Program-made: the position numbers and the translations under genes
In this document: positions 1 to 9,896 of the stretch, in pieces
Position numbering within the stretch: the first letter of the stretch is position 1
Layout of the letters: each line of letters opens with the position of its first letter
NCBI GenBank assembly: GCA_016211105.1
Contig: JACQSX010000047.1
Span: 62,001-126,000, forward strand
Source of the DNA: Acidobacteriota bacterium
Lineage (GTDB): Bacteria > Acidobacteriota > UBA6911 > JACQSX01
Direction of reading: 5' to 3'
DNA length: 64,000 nucleotides
The notes under the pieces: model-generated
The model's database searches: none
Seen by the model: only the letters and a program-made list of their open reading frames with translations
Told to the model about the DNA's origin: nothing

Positions 1-278
1 TTAAGCATCTGGGCATTTACGGTTACACGCGCGAATTTTTAACGAGCTTGAGATGTTTATCTGACAGCCGACTCGAACAGGCGGAAAAGCTGGAGCAATT
101 GCGATTTCTGGAAAACGGAGTTTCCATTCATATGGTGCAGGTCGAACACGACTCTGTGGGAGTGGACACGGCTGAGGACTTGGAACGGGTCCGAAGGCTT
201 TTTGAATCGCCTACGAGTTGGAAGGTCCAGTCGGAGATCGCAGACCATAAGTACCAACCGAAGGCCCGACTCAGATAA
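1..278 (+). CDS. kdsB: 3-deoxy-manno-octulosonate cytidylyltransferase (CMP-Kdo synthetase), C-terminal part
   Basis: Only the last 91 residues are visible; the reading frame is open from base 3 and the start lies left of the window. KdsB activates Kdo with CTP to give CMP-Kdo, the donor for Kdo transfer to lipid A in the cytoplasm. The visible part carries the conserved C-terminal family signatures GIYGYTREFL, LEQAEKLEQLRFLENG and EHDSVGVDTAEDLERV, the last being the substrate-binding and metal-binding end of the fold. It is followed by pyrG (CTP source) and kdsA/kdsD/kdsC, so the context is a Kdo operon. The C-terminal tail after the conserved part is about 25 residues and unremarkable. Identity is confident despite truncation by the window edge. 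Confidence 0.93.
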   Translation, partial: KHLGIYGYTREFLTSLRCLSDSRLEQAEKLEQLRFLENGVSIHMVQVEHDSVGVDTAEDLERVRRLFESPTSWKVQSEIADHKYQPKARLR

Positions 279-351
279 CGTCCCTTTGACCTACGACTCG
301 TGACCTATAATCCGGGACTCGGAGGGCAACGACAATACTTCAGAGATTTAG

Positions 352-2043
<1,692 letters not shown>

Positions 2044-2139
2044 TGGAATGGCTTTGGATTCGGTCAAGGGATGGATTCGTGCAGGGTGCATTGCCACCAC
2101 CAGGGATTTTGATGACCCATCACATCTTGGCTTAAGCGC

Positions 2140-2973
2140 ATGACTAAGATTGAACCAGGCCACGTTGAAATTGACGCAGGAGGAACGTTGTTTTTTATTG
2201 CCGGTCCCTGCGTGATTGAAAGTCGGGACCACTGTTTGAAAATTGCCGAGGCAGTGTCGCATGTCCGGGACCGGCTTAAAATAGCGATTCTTTTTAAGGC
2301 TTCTTACGATAAGGCAAACCGTACTTCGATTCGTTCATTTCGGGGACCCGGGGAGCAAGAGGGATTGGACATATTGCAGCAGGTGCGGCAACAATTCGGC
2401 TTGGCCGTCTTGACCGATGTTCATGAGACAACGCAGGTTTGTGCCGCAGCTCAGGTGGTAGACGTGTTGCAGGTTCCAGCTTTTTTGAGCAGACAAACAG
2501 ATTTAATCCTAGCCTGCGCCCGGACTGGAAAGACCGTCAATGTGAAGAAAGGCCAGTTCCTGGCCCCGTGGGATATGAAGCACGTCGTGGACAAGTTCCA
2601 GGCGACCGGGAATTCCAAAGTGATGGTCACGGAACGAGGCACTTCTTTCGGATACAATCAACTGATTGTCGATTTTCGCTCCCTTGTAATCATGCGTGAA
2701 TTGAAGGTTCCTGTCATTTTTGATGCCACGCACAGTGTGCAAATCCCAGGAGGAGCCGGGACGGCGTCTTCTGGGAATTCCGAATTTATTGGGCCGCTTG
2801 CCCGCGCCGCCGTGTCAGTCGGAGTTGCCGGAATTTTCCTGGAGGTACATGACGACCCTGCCCGGGCGCTGTCGGACGGACCCAATGCATTACGACTCGA
2901 TCTTTTTGAGTACCTGGTTGATCAACTGTTAGAGTTGGATGCAGTGTGCAGACAGCATACAATTGCGGGTTGA
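2140..2973 (+). CDS. kdsA: 2-dehydro-3-deoxyphosphooctonate aldolase (Kdo-8-phosphate synthase)
   Basis: Condenses arabinose-5-phosphate with phosphoenolpyruvate to form Kdo-8-phosphate, the committed step of Kdo synthesis. The protein has 277 residues, normal for the family, a TIM-barrel of the DAHP synthase I/KdsA superfamily. Recognisable stretches are IAGPCVIES near the N-terminus, FKASYDKANRTS, FRGPG, the phosphate-binding region around VNVKKGQFLAPWDMK, and FDATHSVQ with a C-terminal EVHDDP metal/substrate region. The start at 2140 has no clear Shine-Dalgarno but aligns with the usual family start. The next gene, kdsD, makes its arabinose-5-phosphate substrate and kdsC dephosphorylates its product, so the pathway is complete here. 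Confidence 0.97.
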   Translation: MTKIEPGHVEIDAGGTLFFIAGPCVIESRDHCLKIAEAVSHVRDRLKIAILFKASYDKANRTSIRSFRGPGEQEGLDILQQVRQQFGLAVLTDVHETTQVCAAAQVVDVLQVPAFLSRQTDLILACARTGKTVNVKKGQFLAPWDMKHVVDKFQATGNSKVMVTERGTSFGYNQLIVDFRSLVIMRELKVPVIFDATHSVQIPGGAGTASSGNSEFIGPLARAAVSVGVAGIFLEVHDDPARALSDGPNALRLDLFEYLVDQLLELDAVCRQHTIAG

Positions 2974-3036
2974 CAGGCGGTAGAAACAGGAAATGAGCTT
3001 AGAAGATTTTCGACTCCAGGAAGTGCCCCGGTAGCG

Positions 3037-4032
3037 ATGTCAGACAACGCGAAAGCGGCAATCCAAAACGCGAAATCGAGCAAAGCGCTCGCCCGCCAGG
3101 TCTTGGAGATAGAAGCAGATGCGATTCGTCGCCTCGCATGCCGGCTCGACGATGCTTTTCATGAGGCGGTGCAACTGATCGTGGATTGCCAGGGTCGAGT
3201 GGTAACCACCGGGATGGGAAAGTCTGGAATCGTTTGCAAGAAGATCGCCGCCACGTTGTCCAGCACGGGGACTCCCGCGTTTTTCTTACATCCGGCCGAG
3301 GCGGTCCACGGAGATCTCGGAATGGTTGTGGAAGGAGATGTTGTGATCGCACTCTCCAACAGCGGTGAGACTCCCGAAATACTACGGCTGCTTGAACGGA
3401 TCAAGCGTATGGGGGTCCCAATCGTTACATGCACCGGCAATACGAATTCGACGCTGGCAAGAAGCAGCAACGTTGTTCTGGACGTGAGCGTCGATCGCGA
3501 AGCCTGCCCACTGAATCTGGCGCCTACGGCGAGCACTACCGCCGCGCTCGCGCTGGGAGATGCCTTGGCAATCGCCGTGTTTGATCGCAAGGGTTTTCGG
3601 CCCGAAGACTTTGCACACTTACATCCCGGCGGCGTACTGGCGAAGAAATTGATGCGTGTCGCCGACCTGATGCACACCGGTGATCAGATCCCGCAGGTAT
3701 CCCCTGATGCAGCGATGGGCGAGGTGATCTATGAAATGTCTCACAAGGGATTGGGAATCACCAGCGTCGTCAATGCGGAAGGAAAACTGCAGGGAGTCAT
3801 TTCCGATGGAGACTTACGTCGTTTGTTGGAGAGACGAAAAGATGTACTGCATCTGAAGGCGGAAGAATGCATGACGCGCCACCCGGTTACAATTGGAAGC
3901 GGGGAATTGGCAGTCGAAGCGCTGCGTCTCATGGAGGCGCGGAAGATCACTTCCTTGATGGTCATCGACGGCAACACGGTCCTAAACGGGGTCATTCACC
4001 TCCATGATCTCTGGCGGACGGAGCTCATTTAG
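3037..4032 (+). CDS. kdsD: arabinose-5-phosphate isomerase, KpsF/GutQ family
   Basis: Interconverts ribulose-5-phosphate and arabinose-5-phosphate to feed KdsA. The 331-residue protein has the standard layout. An N-terminal SIS sugar-isomerase domain (about residues 20-190) contains TGMGKSGIVCKKIAATLSSTGTP split over the sugar-phosphate site, HGDLGM and ALSNSGETPE. It is followed by two CBS repeats (about 205-265 and 275-331), the first with VISDGDLRR. The start codon ATG at 3037 has no strong ribosome-binding site; the gap to kdsA is 63 bases. The symbol kdsD is chosen over kpsF or gutQ because of the Kdo neighbours. Confidence 0.96.
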   Translation: MSDNAKAAIQNAKSSKALARQVLEIEADAIRRLACRLDDAFHEAVQLIVDCQGRVVTTGMGKSGIVCKKIAATLSSTGTPAFFLHPAEAVHGDLGMVVEGDVVIALSNSGETPEILRLLERIKRMGVPIVTCTGNTNSTLARSSNVVLDVSVDREACPLNLAPTASTTAALALGDALAIAVFDRKGFRPEDFAHLHPGGVLAKKLMRVADLMHTGDQIPQVSPDAAMGEVIYEMSHKGLGITSVVNAEGKLQGVISDGDLRRLLERRKDVLHLKAEECMTRHPVTIGSGELAVEALRLMEARKITSLMVIDGNTVLNGVIHLHDLWRTELI

Positions 4033-4104
4033 CCAAAGCTTTGGAGGTAGTGATGACGGATCTCCCATAGCCCATAACGATCGATCGTTTGCCGAATCAA
4101 TACC

Positions 4105-4638
4105 ATGCTTACTTATTCAGAATTCATCGCCAAGCTAAAACCGATTCACCTTCTGTTGTTGGATGTTGATGGAGTAATGACCGATGGAAAGTACTACCTG
4201 ACCAGCGCCGGGGAGGAGTGGAAAGGCTTTGCGTCGCTGGACGGCCACGGGATACGAATGGCGCAGCGAGCCGGCTTACAGGTGGGGTTGCTGACCGGGC
4301 GGGTGTCCGAGACGGTTGTCCGCTACGCGGGGAATCTGGACATCAAGATCGTGGTCCAGCGGTCCTTTCAAAAGGAAGTAGATTATGAGAAGATTCTGAA
4401 AGAACACAATTTTGTGGACGCCGAGGTGGCTTACATCGGGGATGATGTTGTTGACCTGCCGGTATTGAACCGATGTGGTTTCTCTGCGGTCACTCCCGAC
4501 GCCGAGCCGTGGATCCAAAACCGCGCCTGTTACGTCACGCGCAGAAGAAGCGGCGAAGGGGCGGTGCGCGAAGTGGTCGATCTACTACTGAAGGCACAGG
4601 ATAAATGGGATGCCGTAATGCAGCGATATCTCAAATAG
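4105..4638 (+). CDS. kdsC: 3-deoxy-manno-octulosonate-8-phosphate phosphatase
   Basis: Removes phosphate from Kdo-8-phosphate to give Kdo, the KdsB substrate. It is a compact 177-residue HAD-superfamily C0-type phosphatase without cap domain, as is typical of KdsC tetramers. The nucleophile motif is LLDVDGVMTDG (D20 and D22), the second motif is LLTGR (residues near 71-75), and the metal-binding motif YIGDDVVDLPVL lies near residue 112. The C-terminal tail, which in the family reaches into a neighbouring active site, is present. No clear Shine-Dalgarno is visible before ATG 4105. It is the last recognisable gene of the Kdo run. The usual lptC/lptA/lptB followers are not next; a minus-strand gene faces it instead. 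Confidence 0.95.
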   Translation: MLTYSEFIAKLKPIHLLLLDVDGVMTDGKYYLTSAGEEWKGFASLDGHGIRMAQRAGLQVGLLTGRVSETVVRYAGNLDIKIVVQRSFQKEVDYEKILKEHNFVDAEVAYIGDDVVDLPVLNRCGFSAVTPDAEPWIQNRACYVTRRRSGEGAVREVVDLLLKAQDKWDAVMQRYLK

Positions 4639-4746
4639 CGTTGTCGTCTTCATTCTTGAGTTCGCCGGCAATCCCACCCCTGGCCCAAAGAATATGTGAA
4701 AACATTGGCAATGGCGCCTCAAGAATTGCACAAGGAGATACGCGGG

Positions 4747-5568
4747 TCAGTGAATGGTTGTTCTGCTTCGACGCAGAGCTACGAGCAAATCCTCTATTTG
4801 CTCCTGTTCCTCCCGCAGAGCCGTATGATCTAGATAATGCTCCAAGTCTTTTGCTGCGGCCTCCGGACATTCCATACGCGCCAGCAAAAGGCCGCGATCA
4901 CGAAAATACAATTTCATTTCAGGCTGGATCGCAATAGCCCAGTTGAGCATCTCAACTGCCCGGTCGAAACAATTTTGCTTTACAAAAATATTCTTCAGAT
5001 TTATCAGGATTCGCGCCAACACCTCCACCTTGGAGGCTGGCTTCAGGTAATCATCGCTAAACGGAAGGCGCCCTCCGGTGTCCTCGGCAAAACGGCTCTC
5101 ACAATCGCTGCGCAATAAGATTTGGCCGAACTGGAATGCATCGATGTAAAAGACCACCGTTTGCGCATTGCGGATCAAAAAATGGCCTGGGAAACCAACC
5201 CCTTGTAATGTCAAGTGGAGGTAACGCGCCAGTTCAATGTACACAATGGCCAGAGAAATCGGGATGCCCAGCTTGCGTTCGATGACATCATTGAGATATG
5301 AGTTTTTCGGATCATAGTAATCACGGTGGTTAGGCCGAAATCTTTCTTCCTGATAAAAAAATTGGTTTAAGATTTCGATTCGGTCAATCACCGAGTCGGT
5401 GGCGCGATAGGCGATGGAGAGGTGCTCTCCCTGTTTTTCGAACCAGTCCAGATATCGGGCAAGGTCGAGTGTAGGATATTCGAACCTGGCAATGACTAGC
5501 GTCGGATGGGCCAAAGTCTCGCCGGGGGAAAGTGCCAGATGTTGGAACAATTCCAGGTTTCGATCCAT
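4747..5568 (-). CDS. SirB1-family transglutaminase-like/TPR protein
   Basis: A 273-residue protein of the SirB1 (YchA) family. Family hallmarks are the central segment around residues 95-160, with NSYLNDVIERKLGIPISLAIVY shortened by substitutions and VGFPGHFLIR. This is the circularly permuted transglutaminase-like core that has lost peptidase chemistry in most members. A C-terminal part of about 70 residues has TPR character (LINLKNIFVKQ, AVEMLNWAI, LLARMECPEAAAKDLE). The exact molecular function of the family is unsettled; members sit near diverse housekeeping genes. It converges with kdsC, leaving 108 bases between stops. ATG 5568 fits the family N-terminus. I infer a cytosolic role only. 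Confidence 0.85.
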   Translation of the reverse strand: MDRNLELFQHLALSPGETLAHPTLVIARFEYPTLDLARYLDWFEKQGEHLSIAYRATDSVIDRIEILNQFFYQEERFRPNHRDYYDPKNSYLNDVIERKLGIPISLAIVYIELARYLHLTLQGVGFPGHFLIRNAQTVVFYIDAFQFGQILLRSDCESRFAEDTGGRLPFSDDYLKPASKVEVLARILINLKNIFVKQNCFDRAVEMLNWAIAIQPEMKLYFRDRGLLLARMECPEAAAKDLEHYLDHTALREEQEQIEDLLVALRRSRTTIH

Positions 5569-5681
5569 GGCGCCATTCTAACGGTTTTGCGGTGCCGACT
5601 TCCATATCGGCGGCAGTACTTATTTGGAACTTGAAACGTGAAAATCGAAAATTTAAGATGTTGTCTCTGATAGTGGGTAAA

Positions 5682-5755
5682 GCGGGGTTGTTGAAATGGT
5701 ATCAAAAAGGCTTCCCAAGCCTTGATTGCGGGTTCGATTCCCGTACCCCGCTCCA
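5682..5755 (+). tRNA. tRNA-Gly (CCC anticodon), CCA encoded
   Basis: A 74-base cloverleaf with all arms. The 7-bp acceptor stem is GCGGGGT paired with ACCCCGC. The D arm is TTGA/TCAA and carries GG in the loop. The anticodon stem is AAGGC/GCCTT with loop TTCCCAA, giving anticodon CCC at 5714-5716. The T arm is GCGGG-TTCGATT-CCCGT. The discriminator is T and the 3' CCA is encoded at 5753-5755. It reads GGG glycine codons. It stands alone between the minus-strand SirB1-like gene and the HEAT-repeat gene. Confidence 0.96.
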
Positions 5756-5889
5756 TTTCCATAGGCCACAATCCGACTGCTGGTGGTACTATTTTCTCAG
5801 ATTCGGGGAGTGTCGATTGTGGGATTTTAGCCCGGAAGCGTGAAACCCGGCAATCGACCGTGGAGGATCCGATCCAAAGTGAGCAGGAA

Positions 5890-7257
5890 ATGAAACGGCT
5901 TGTTTGTTTTGTAATTCCGTTATTGTTGCTGGTTTCCCTGCGGGCGCAAAGCCAGCGGCAAGTACCCGTTGAAAGCTTGATCTACGATTTAAAAAATCCC
6001 GATCCCCAACGACGAAAGGAGGCAGCGCGCACGCTAGGGGGAAAAAAAGTGCGCTCCTCTGTATCGGCTTTGGTGGAAACTGTCAAGGATAGCGATTCAC
6101 TCGTCCGTTTGGAAGTAGTCCGAGCTCTCGTCGCGATCAATGATCCGCGAGCGCTCGACGCATATGTAATCGCCTCCGGTGACATGCAGCCCGAGATTCG
6201 TGCGAAGAGCGTTGCCGGGATGGTCAACCTATACGTCGTCGAAGAGGGTGGATTCATCCACAAGACAAGAAAGATCATTGACGCACTAAATCCGTTTGAT
6301 GTTGATTATGACAACCTCGTAGTGGAACCTTATGTGCCGGTTAGCGCGCAAGCGATCCAAGCGCTTTCGAAGCTGCTTACCGACCCGGATGCCGGAATTC
6401 GCAAGAAGGCCGCTCAGGCAATCGGGGTGCTACGAGGAGAAGAGGCGGCGCCGCTGTTGGTGGACCAACTTAAGGCGGAAACGGATTCCGGCGCAAGATT
6501 ACAAATGATCCGCGCTATTTACAAACTCAGAGAACCCCAGTATGGCGCGGCAGTCATTCCCTTCATTCACGATGAGAACAAGTCGGTCCATGATGAGGCG
6601 ATTCGTACTGTTGGATTCCTCAGAGCGAAGGAAGCAGTGGAGCCGCTTACAAACCTGTACAATATCGGCCCTGAAGAGCGACGGAAAATTTTCAAAATCA
6701 TCCCCGCAAGCGGAAAAGACGACTTGCAATTTAGGCTTCTGGACGCCTTGGCGTACATCGGAGCGCCGGAGTCACAGTCGATATTCGCGCACGACCTGCA
6801 CCACAAGGACGCGGAATTTCGACGCGCCGCGGTCGAAGGGCTGGGGCGCGCTGGGGCCAGACCCTCTGCTGTGTACCCAAAAGAAGAGAGTATCGCATTA
6901 CTGCAAAATCAGAAGGAGGAGGAGGTTCGACCGGAGGTGCTCCTGGCAATTAACTACGCTCTCTACCGCCTGGGAGATGATATGCTCCTGACCGAGTTGA
7001 TCAATGGGCTAGACAGCCCACGATACGAGCAAGCGCTCCAGTATTTGCTGGAATTTTCCTCTGAGGAAGCAAGAAAACTCTTTCCTTTTGTCCGGCTAAA
7101 AAGGAAGAAGGTGCAATTCGGTTTGATCACTGCGTTAGGCAGTGTGGGAGGAAGTGACGCCCTGCCGCTTTTGCAGGAATTGAGCAAAGACCGAGACTCC
7201 GCGATCGCAGCCACCGCCAATGAATCGATGCGTCGGCTGAATGCGCGCATTCAGTAA
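5890..7257 (+). CDS. secreted HEAT-repeat protein
   Basis: A 455-residue protein starting with a Sec-type signal peptide (MKRLVCF, a hydrophobic IPLLLLVSL core, then RAQSQ with a likely cleavage after Ala). The rest is a run of roughly ten HEAT/PBS-lyase-like helical repeats. Examples are DPQRRKEAARTLG, DSLVRLEVVRALVAI, DAGIRKKAAQAIGVL, KSVHDEAIRTVGFLRAKEA and DAEFRRAAVEGLGRAG. Such repeats bind proteins; no catalytic motif is seen. The open frame extends upstream to 5722 and would overlap the tRNA. I chose ATG 5890 because it opens the signal peptide and has a weak purine-rich GAGCAGGA just before it. Its stop overlaps the ubiD start by one base (TAATG), so the two are probably co-translated. 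Function unknown, likely an envelope scaffold. Confidence 0.85.
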   Translation: MKRLVCFVIPLLLLVSLRAQSQRQVPVESLIYDLKNPDPQRRKEAARTLGGKKVRSSVSALVETVKDSDSLVRLEVVRALVAINDPRALDAYVIASGDMQPEIRAKSVAGMVNLYVVEEGGFIHKTRKIIDALNPFDVDYDNLVVEPYVPVSAQAIQALSKLLTDPDAGIRKKAAQAIGVLRGEEAAPLLVDQLKAETDSGARLQMIRAIYKLREPQYGAAVIPFIHDENKSVHDEAIRTVGFLRAKEAVEPLTNLYNIGPEERRKIFKIIPASGKDDLQFRLLDALAYIGAPESQSIFAHDLHHKDAEFRRAAVEGLGRAGARPSAVYPKEESIALLQNQKEEEVRPEVLLAINYALYRLGDDMLLTELINGLDSPRYEQALQYLLEFSSEEARKLFPFVRLKRKKVQFGLITALGSVGGSDALPLLQELSKDRDSAIAATANESMRRLNARIQ

Positions 7258-8705
7258 TGGCATATTCAGATCTCCGCGAATTTGTCCACCGCTTGGAAAA
7301 GGAAAAGGAACTGGTACGCATTAAAGAACAGGTCGATCCCGTCTTGGAGGTTGCGGAGATTACTGACCGGATAAGCAAGAAAATTGGCCCTGCGCTGCTG
7401 TTTGAGAATGTTAAAGGTAGCGACATTCCCGTGTTAATCAATGCGCTGGGGTCTCCAAGGCGCATGAATTTGGCTTTAGAAGTGGACCATCTGGAACAAG
7501 TAGCCGAGCGCGTGCGTGAACTGCTCAACCTAAAATCGCCGGAAGGTCTACTCGATAAGATCAAGTTACTTCCCAAGCTAGCCGACCTGGCAAATTTTTT
7601 TCCGAGAATCGCGCGATCGGGCCCTTGCAAGGAGGTGATTCGCAAAGACGGCTTCTCTCTCAACGAGTTGCCCATCTTGCAGTGTTGGCCCCAGGACGGT
7701 GGCCGCTATATTACGTTTCCCATGGTCTTCTCCAAGAATCTTGTCAGTGGAAAGCGCAATTGCGGGATCTACCGGATGCAGGTTTACAGCGATCGAACGG
7801 CCGGAATGCATTGGCACATTCACAAGCATGGGGCGGCACACGGCCGGGAGCATTCCCGGCAAGCGTCGGAAAGGATGGAGGTGGCAGTCGCGATTGGCGC
7901 AGAGCCAGTGGTTCCTTTTTCGGCTTCCATGCCGTTGCCAGAAGATTTCGACGAGATGATGTTTGCGGGATTCTTGCGGGGAAAGCCCGTAGAAATGGTA
8001 AAGGCTGAAACCGTTGACGTAGAAGTGCCCGCCAGCGCGGAAATCATTCTAGAAGGGTATGTCAATCCTTTCGAGCTGAAAATGGAGGGTCCTTTCGGCG
8101 ATCATACCGGGTTTTATTCCCTGTCTGCTGAGTACCCGATCTTCCATGTCACCTGCATTACGCATCGGAGGAATCCGATTTACCATACCACTCTGGTGGG
8201 CATTCCGCCGATGGAGGATTGCCACATGGGTAAGGCGATCGAGCGAATCGCGTTGCCGATCATTCAGAAGCAATTGCCGGAAATCGTCGACATGCATATG
8301 CCGTTTGAAGGCGTCTTTCATAACTTGATGATCCTCTCTATCAAGAAGGCTTACCCGGGTCACGCAAGGAAAATCATGAACGCCATCTGGGGGATGGGGC
8401 AGGCAATGTTTAGCAAGTGCATCCTCGTCTTGGATCACGACACAAACATTCAGAACCTACGCGAAGTGACCTGGAAGGTTCTCAATAATATTGATCCCGA
8501 ACGAGATATCGAATTTGTAATGGGTCCGATCGATGTCCTCGATCATTCCTCCCGCTTACCACAGTATGGATCTAAAATGGGCGTAGACGCGACACGAAAA
8601 TGGCTAAACGAAGGCTTTACCCGTCCGTGGCCGGAGCCTGTGACCATGTCCGACGATGTAAAATCCAGGGTAGATGCGATGTGGTACAAGCTGAACCTTG
8701 CTTGA
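7257..8705 (+). CDS. UbiD-family (prenylated-FMN-dependent) decarboxylase
   Basis: A 482-residue UbiD/4-hydroxy-3-polyprenylbenzoate decarboxylase family protein. Supporting motifs are the N-terminal LREFVHRLEKEKELVRI, the cofactor and metal region with MHWHIHKHGAAHGREHS (residues near 181-197) and ERMEVAVAIGAEP, and the family stretch EGPFGDHTGFYS. Activity needs prenylated FMN made by a UbiX partner, which is not seen in this window. In organisms using the futalosine menaquinone route a UbiD homologue (MqnL) decarboxylates the prenylated naphthoate. Because mqnC lies in this window at 51.2-52.2 kb, MqnL is a reasonable guess, but aromatic-acid decarboxylases of other pathways look alike. 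Start ATG 7257 overlaps the preceding stop by one base. Confidence 0.9.
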   Translation: MAYSDLREFVHRLEKEKELVRIKEQVDPVLEVAEITDRISKKIGPALLFENVKGSDIPVLINALGSPRRMNLALEVDHLEQVAERVRELLNLKSPEGLLDKIKLLPKLADLANFFPRIARSGPCKEVIRKDGFSLNELPILQCWPQDGGRYITFPMVFSKNLVSGKRNCGIYRMQVYSDRTAGMHWHIHKHGAAHGREHSRQASERMEVAVAIGAEPVVPFSASMPLPEDFDEMMFAGFLRGKPVEMVKAETVDVEVPASAEIILEGYVNPFELKMEGPFGDHTGFYSLSAEYPIFHVTCITHRRNPIYHTTLVGIPPMEDCHMGKAIERIALPIIQKQLPEIVDMHMPFEGVFHNLMILSIKKAYPGHARKIMNAIWGMGQAMFSKCILVLDHDTNIQNLREVTWKVLNNIDPERDIEFVMGPIDVLDHSSRLPQYGSKMGVDATRKWLNEGFTRPWPEPVTMSDDVKSRVDAMWYKLNLA

Positions 8706-8721
8706 ATGACAAATCCCGGCA

Positions 8722-9426
8722 ATGATCCTGTCCGTTGCTTTGCCTCGCCCACTTCCGCGCAACTTCTATGAGCGCAATGCCCTGCAGGTCACGCGTGACT
8801 TGATCGGCAAGGTGCTGTTGAGACATCTACACAACACGGTTCTAATGGGCCACATTGTAGAAACGGAAGCGTATATTGGAGAGGATGACCCGGCCTGTCA
8901 TGCCGCGCGGGGCTTGACCCCGCGCACGCGCATCATGTACGGGCCTCCTGGATTCAGTTACGTCTACTTCACTTACGGAATGTACTACATGCTCAATGCG
9001 GTCTGTGACCGAGAGGGCTTTCCAGCAGCAGTTCTCATCCGTGCGGTTGAACCGATTGGCGGCTTGGAGGAGATGATGCAGTTACGAAGCCGACACAGGG
9101 AGCATGGCCTGACAAACGGTCCAGGCAAATTGTGCGTCGCGTTCGGCATCACCAAGGAGCTAAACGGAGTCGATCTGACTCTCAAAAACAGCCCCCTGCA
9201 GATCTGCGAAGGTGATGAAATTACTACCGTCGCCTGGAGCGGACGTGTGGGTATCAGGGAAGGAGGGGAGAAAATGTGGCGTTGCTTTGTTCCTGGCAAT
9301 CCATCTATCAGCCAGGGAAAGATTAGGCTGCGGCCGATAATGGGCCGCACGAGCCGCAAAGTCACAAGTCGCAAGTCGAAGGGTCACAAGTCAAAGTCGA
9401 AAGTTATGCCTGGACTAAAGACCTGA
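8722..9426 (+). CDS. DNA-3-methyladenine glycosylase, AAG/MPG family
   Basis: Base-excision repair glycosylase that removes alkylated and deaminated purines. The 234-residue protein contains the family blocks LGKVLL-like DLIGKVLLR, the catalytic-Glu motif IVETEAYIGEDDPACHA, MYGPPGFSYVYFTYGMYYMLN, and NGPGKLCVAFGI. The catalytic Glu in VETEAY is present. The last 27 or so residues are Arg/Lys/Ser-rich and are encoded by a short tandem repeat (see 9358-9407), so the true conserved domain ends near 9350. ATG 8722 sits 17 bases after the ubiD stop without a strong Shine-Dalgarno. A remnant of endonuclease IV, the enzyme that would process its abasic product, follows immediately. Confidence 0.94.
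   Translation: MILSVALPRPLPRNFYERNALQVTRDLIGKVLLRHLHNTVLMGHIVETEAYIGEDDPACHAARGLTPRTRIMYGPPGFSYVYFTYGMYYMLNAVCDREGFPAAVLIRAVEPIGGLEEMMQLRSRHREHGLTNGPGKLCVAFGITKELNGVDLTLKNSPLQICEGDEITTVAWSGRVGIREGGEKMWRCFVPGNPSISQGKIRLRPIMGRTSRKVTSRKSKGHKSKSKVMPGLKT
9358..9407 (+). repeat. short degenerate tandem repeat inside the 3' end of the glycosylase gene
   Basis: The segment contains two near-identical units, CACAAGTCGCAAGTCGAA (9363-9380) and CACAAGTCAAAGTCGAA (9385-9401), built from smaller CAAGTC steps. It encodes the basic tail of the glycosylase (TSRKVTSRKSKG then HKSKSK). Such CAAGTC-type tracts look intergenic in nature, which suggests the stop codon was lost into a repeat. Seen directly; origin inferred. 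Confidence 0.7.
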
Positions 9427-9445
9427 GACTTCAAAGGAATCCGGT

Positions 9446-9853
9446 ATGCGGGGCAAACCCCTATCACAAAAAAAGCCCTTCTCGACCCATTTGGTAGGGG
9501 CGCATGTCTCCATTGCAGGCGGCATACAGAACGCGTTCGCTCGTGGCTTGCAGATTGGGGCGACTGCGATTCAGATCTTCTTGAAAAATGCCAGCCAATG
9601 GAAGGCGCGCCCCTACGACGTTAGGACCATCGAAAGTTTCCAGCAGAATTGGAAAAGTTCTGGCATTACCTTCGTTGGCGCTCATGACAGCTACCTGATT
9701 AATCTCGCCGCTTCCGATCCCGTGATTCACCGACGATCGGTAGAAGCGCTATGCGATGAACTCGATCGTGCGGAGCAGCTCGGCCTTCGTTACCTGGTCG
9801 TCCATCCAGGATATCAGGAATCTAAATGTGCTACGCCGTCTACTTCATCGTAA
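9446..9853 (+). pseudogene. nfo: endonuclease IV (Nfo), N-terminal remnant
   Basis: The 135-codon frame matches the first 40% or so of AP endonuclease IV. It has HLVGAHVSIAGG with the first zinc-ligand His, GATAIQIFLKNASQWK, HDSYLINLAASD and LRYLVVHPG. Right after the VVHPG strand the homology ends and 10 unrelated codons lead to a stop. A complete Nfo is about 280-300 residues and needs zinc ligands from later strands, so the product cannot be an active TIM-barrel nuclease. The 3' part is absent: the next 43 bases lead straight into the convergent M50 gene. Most likely a deletion or rearrangement removed the rest; I see no frameshifted continuation. Confidence 0.85.
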
Positions 9854-9896
9854 ATCATCTAGAAGAACGCAAGCTCGAATTCGTCGCTGAACTCAC

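Noticed and set aside
306-311. Perfect TATAAT upstream of pyrG
   Set aside because: The only -35-like TTGACC is 14 bases away, too close for a standard promoter.
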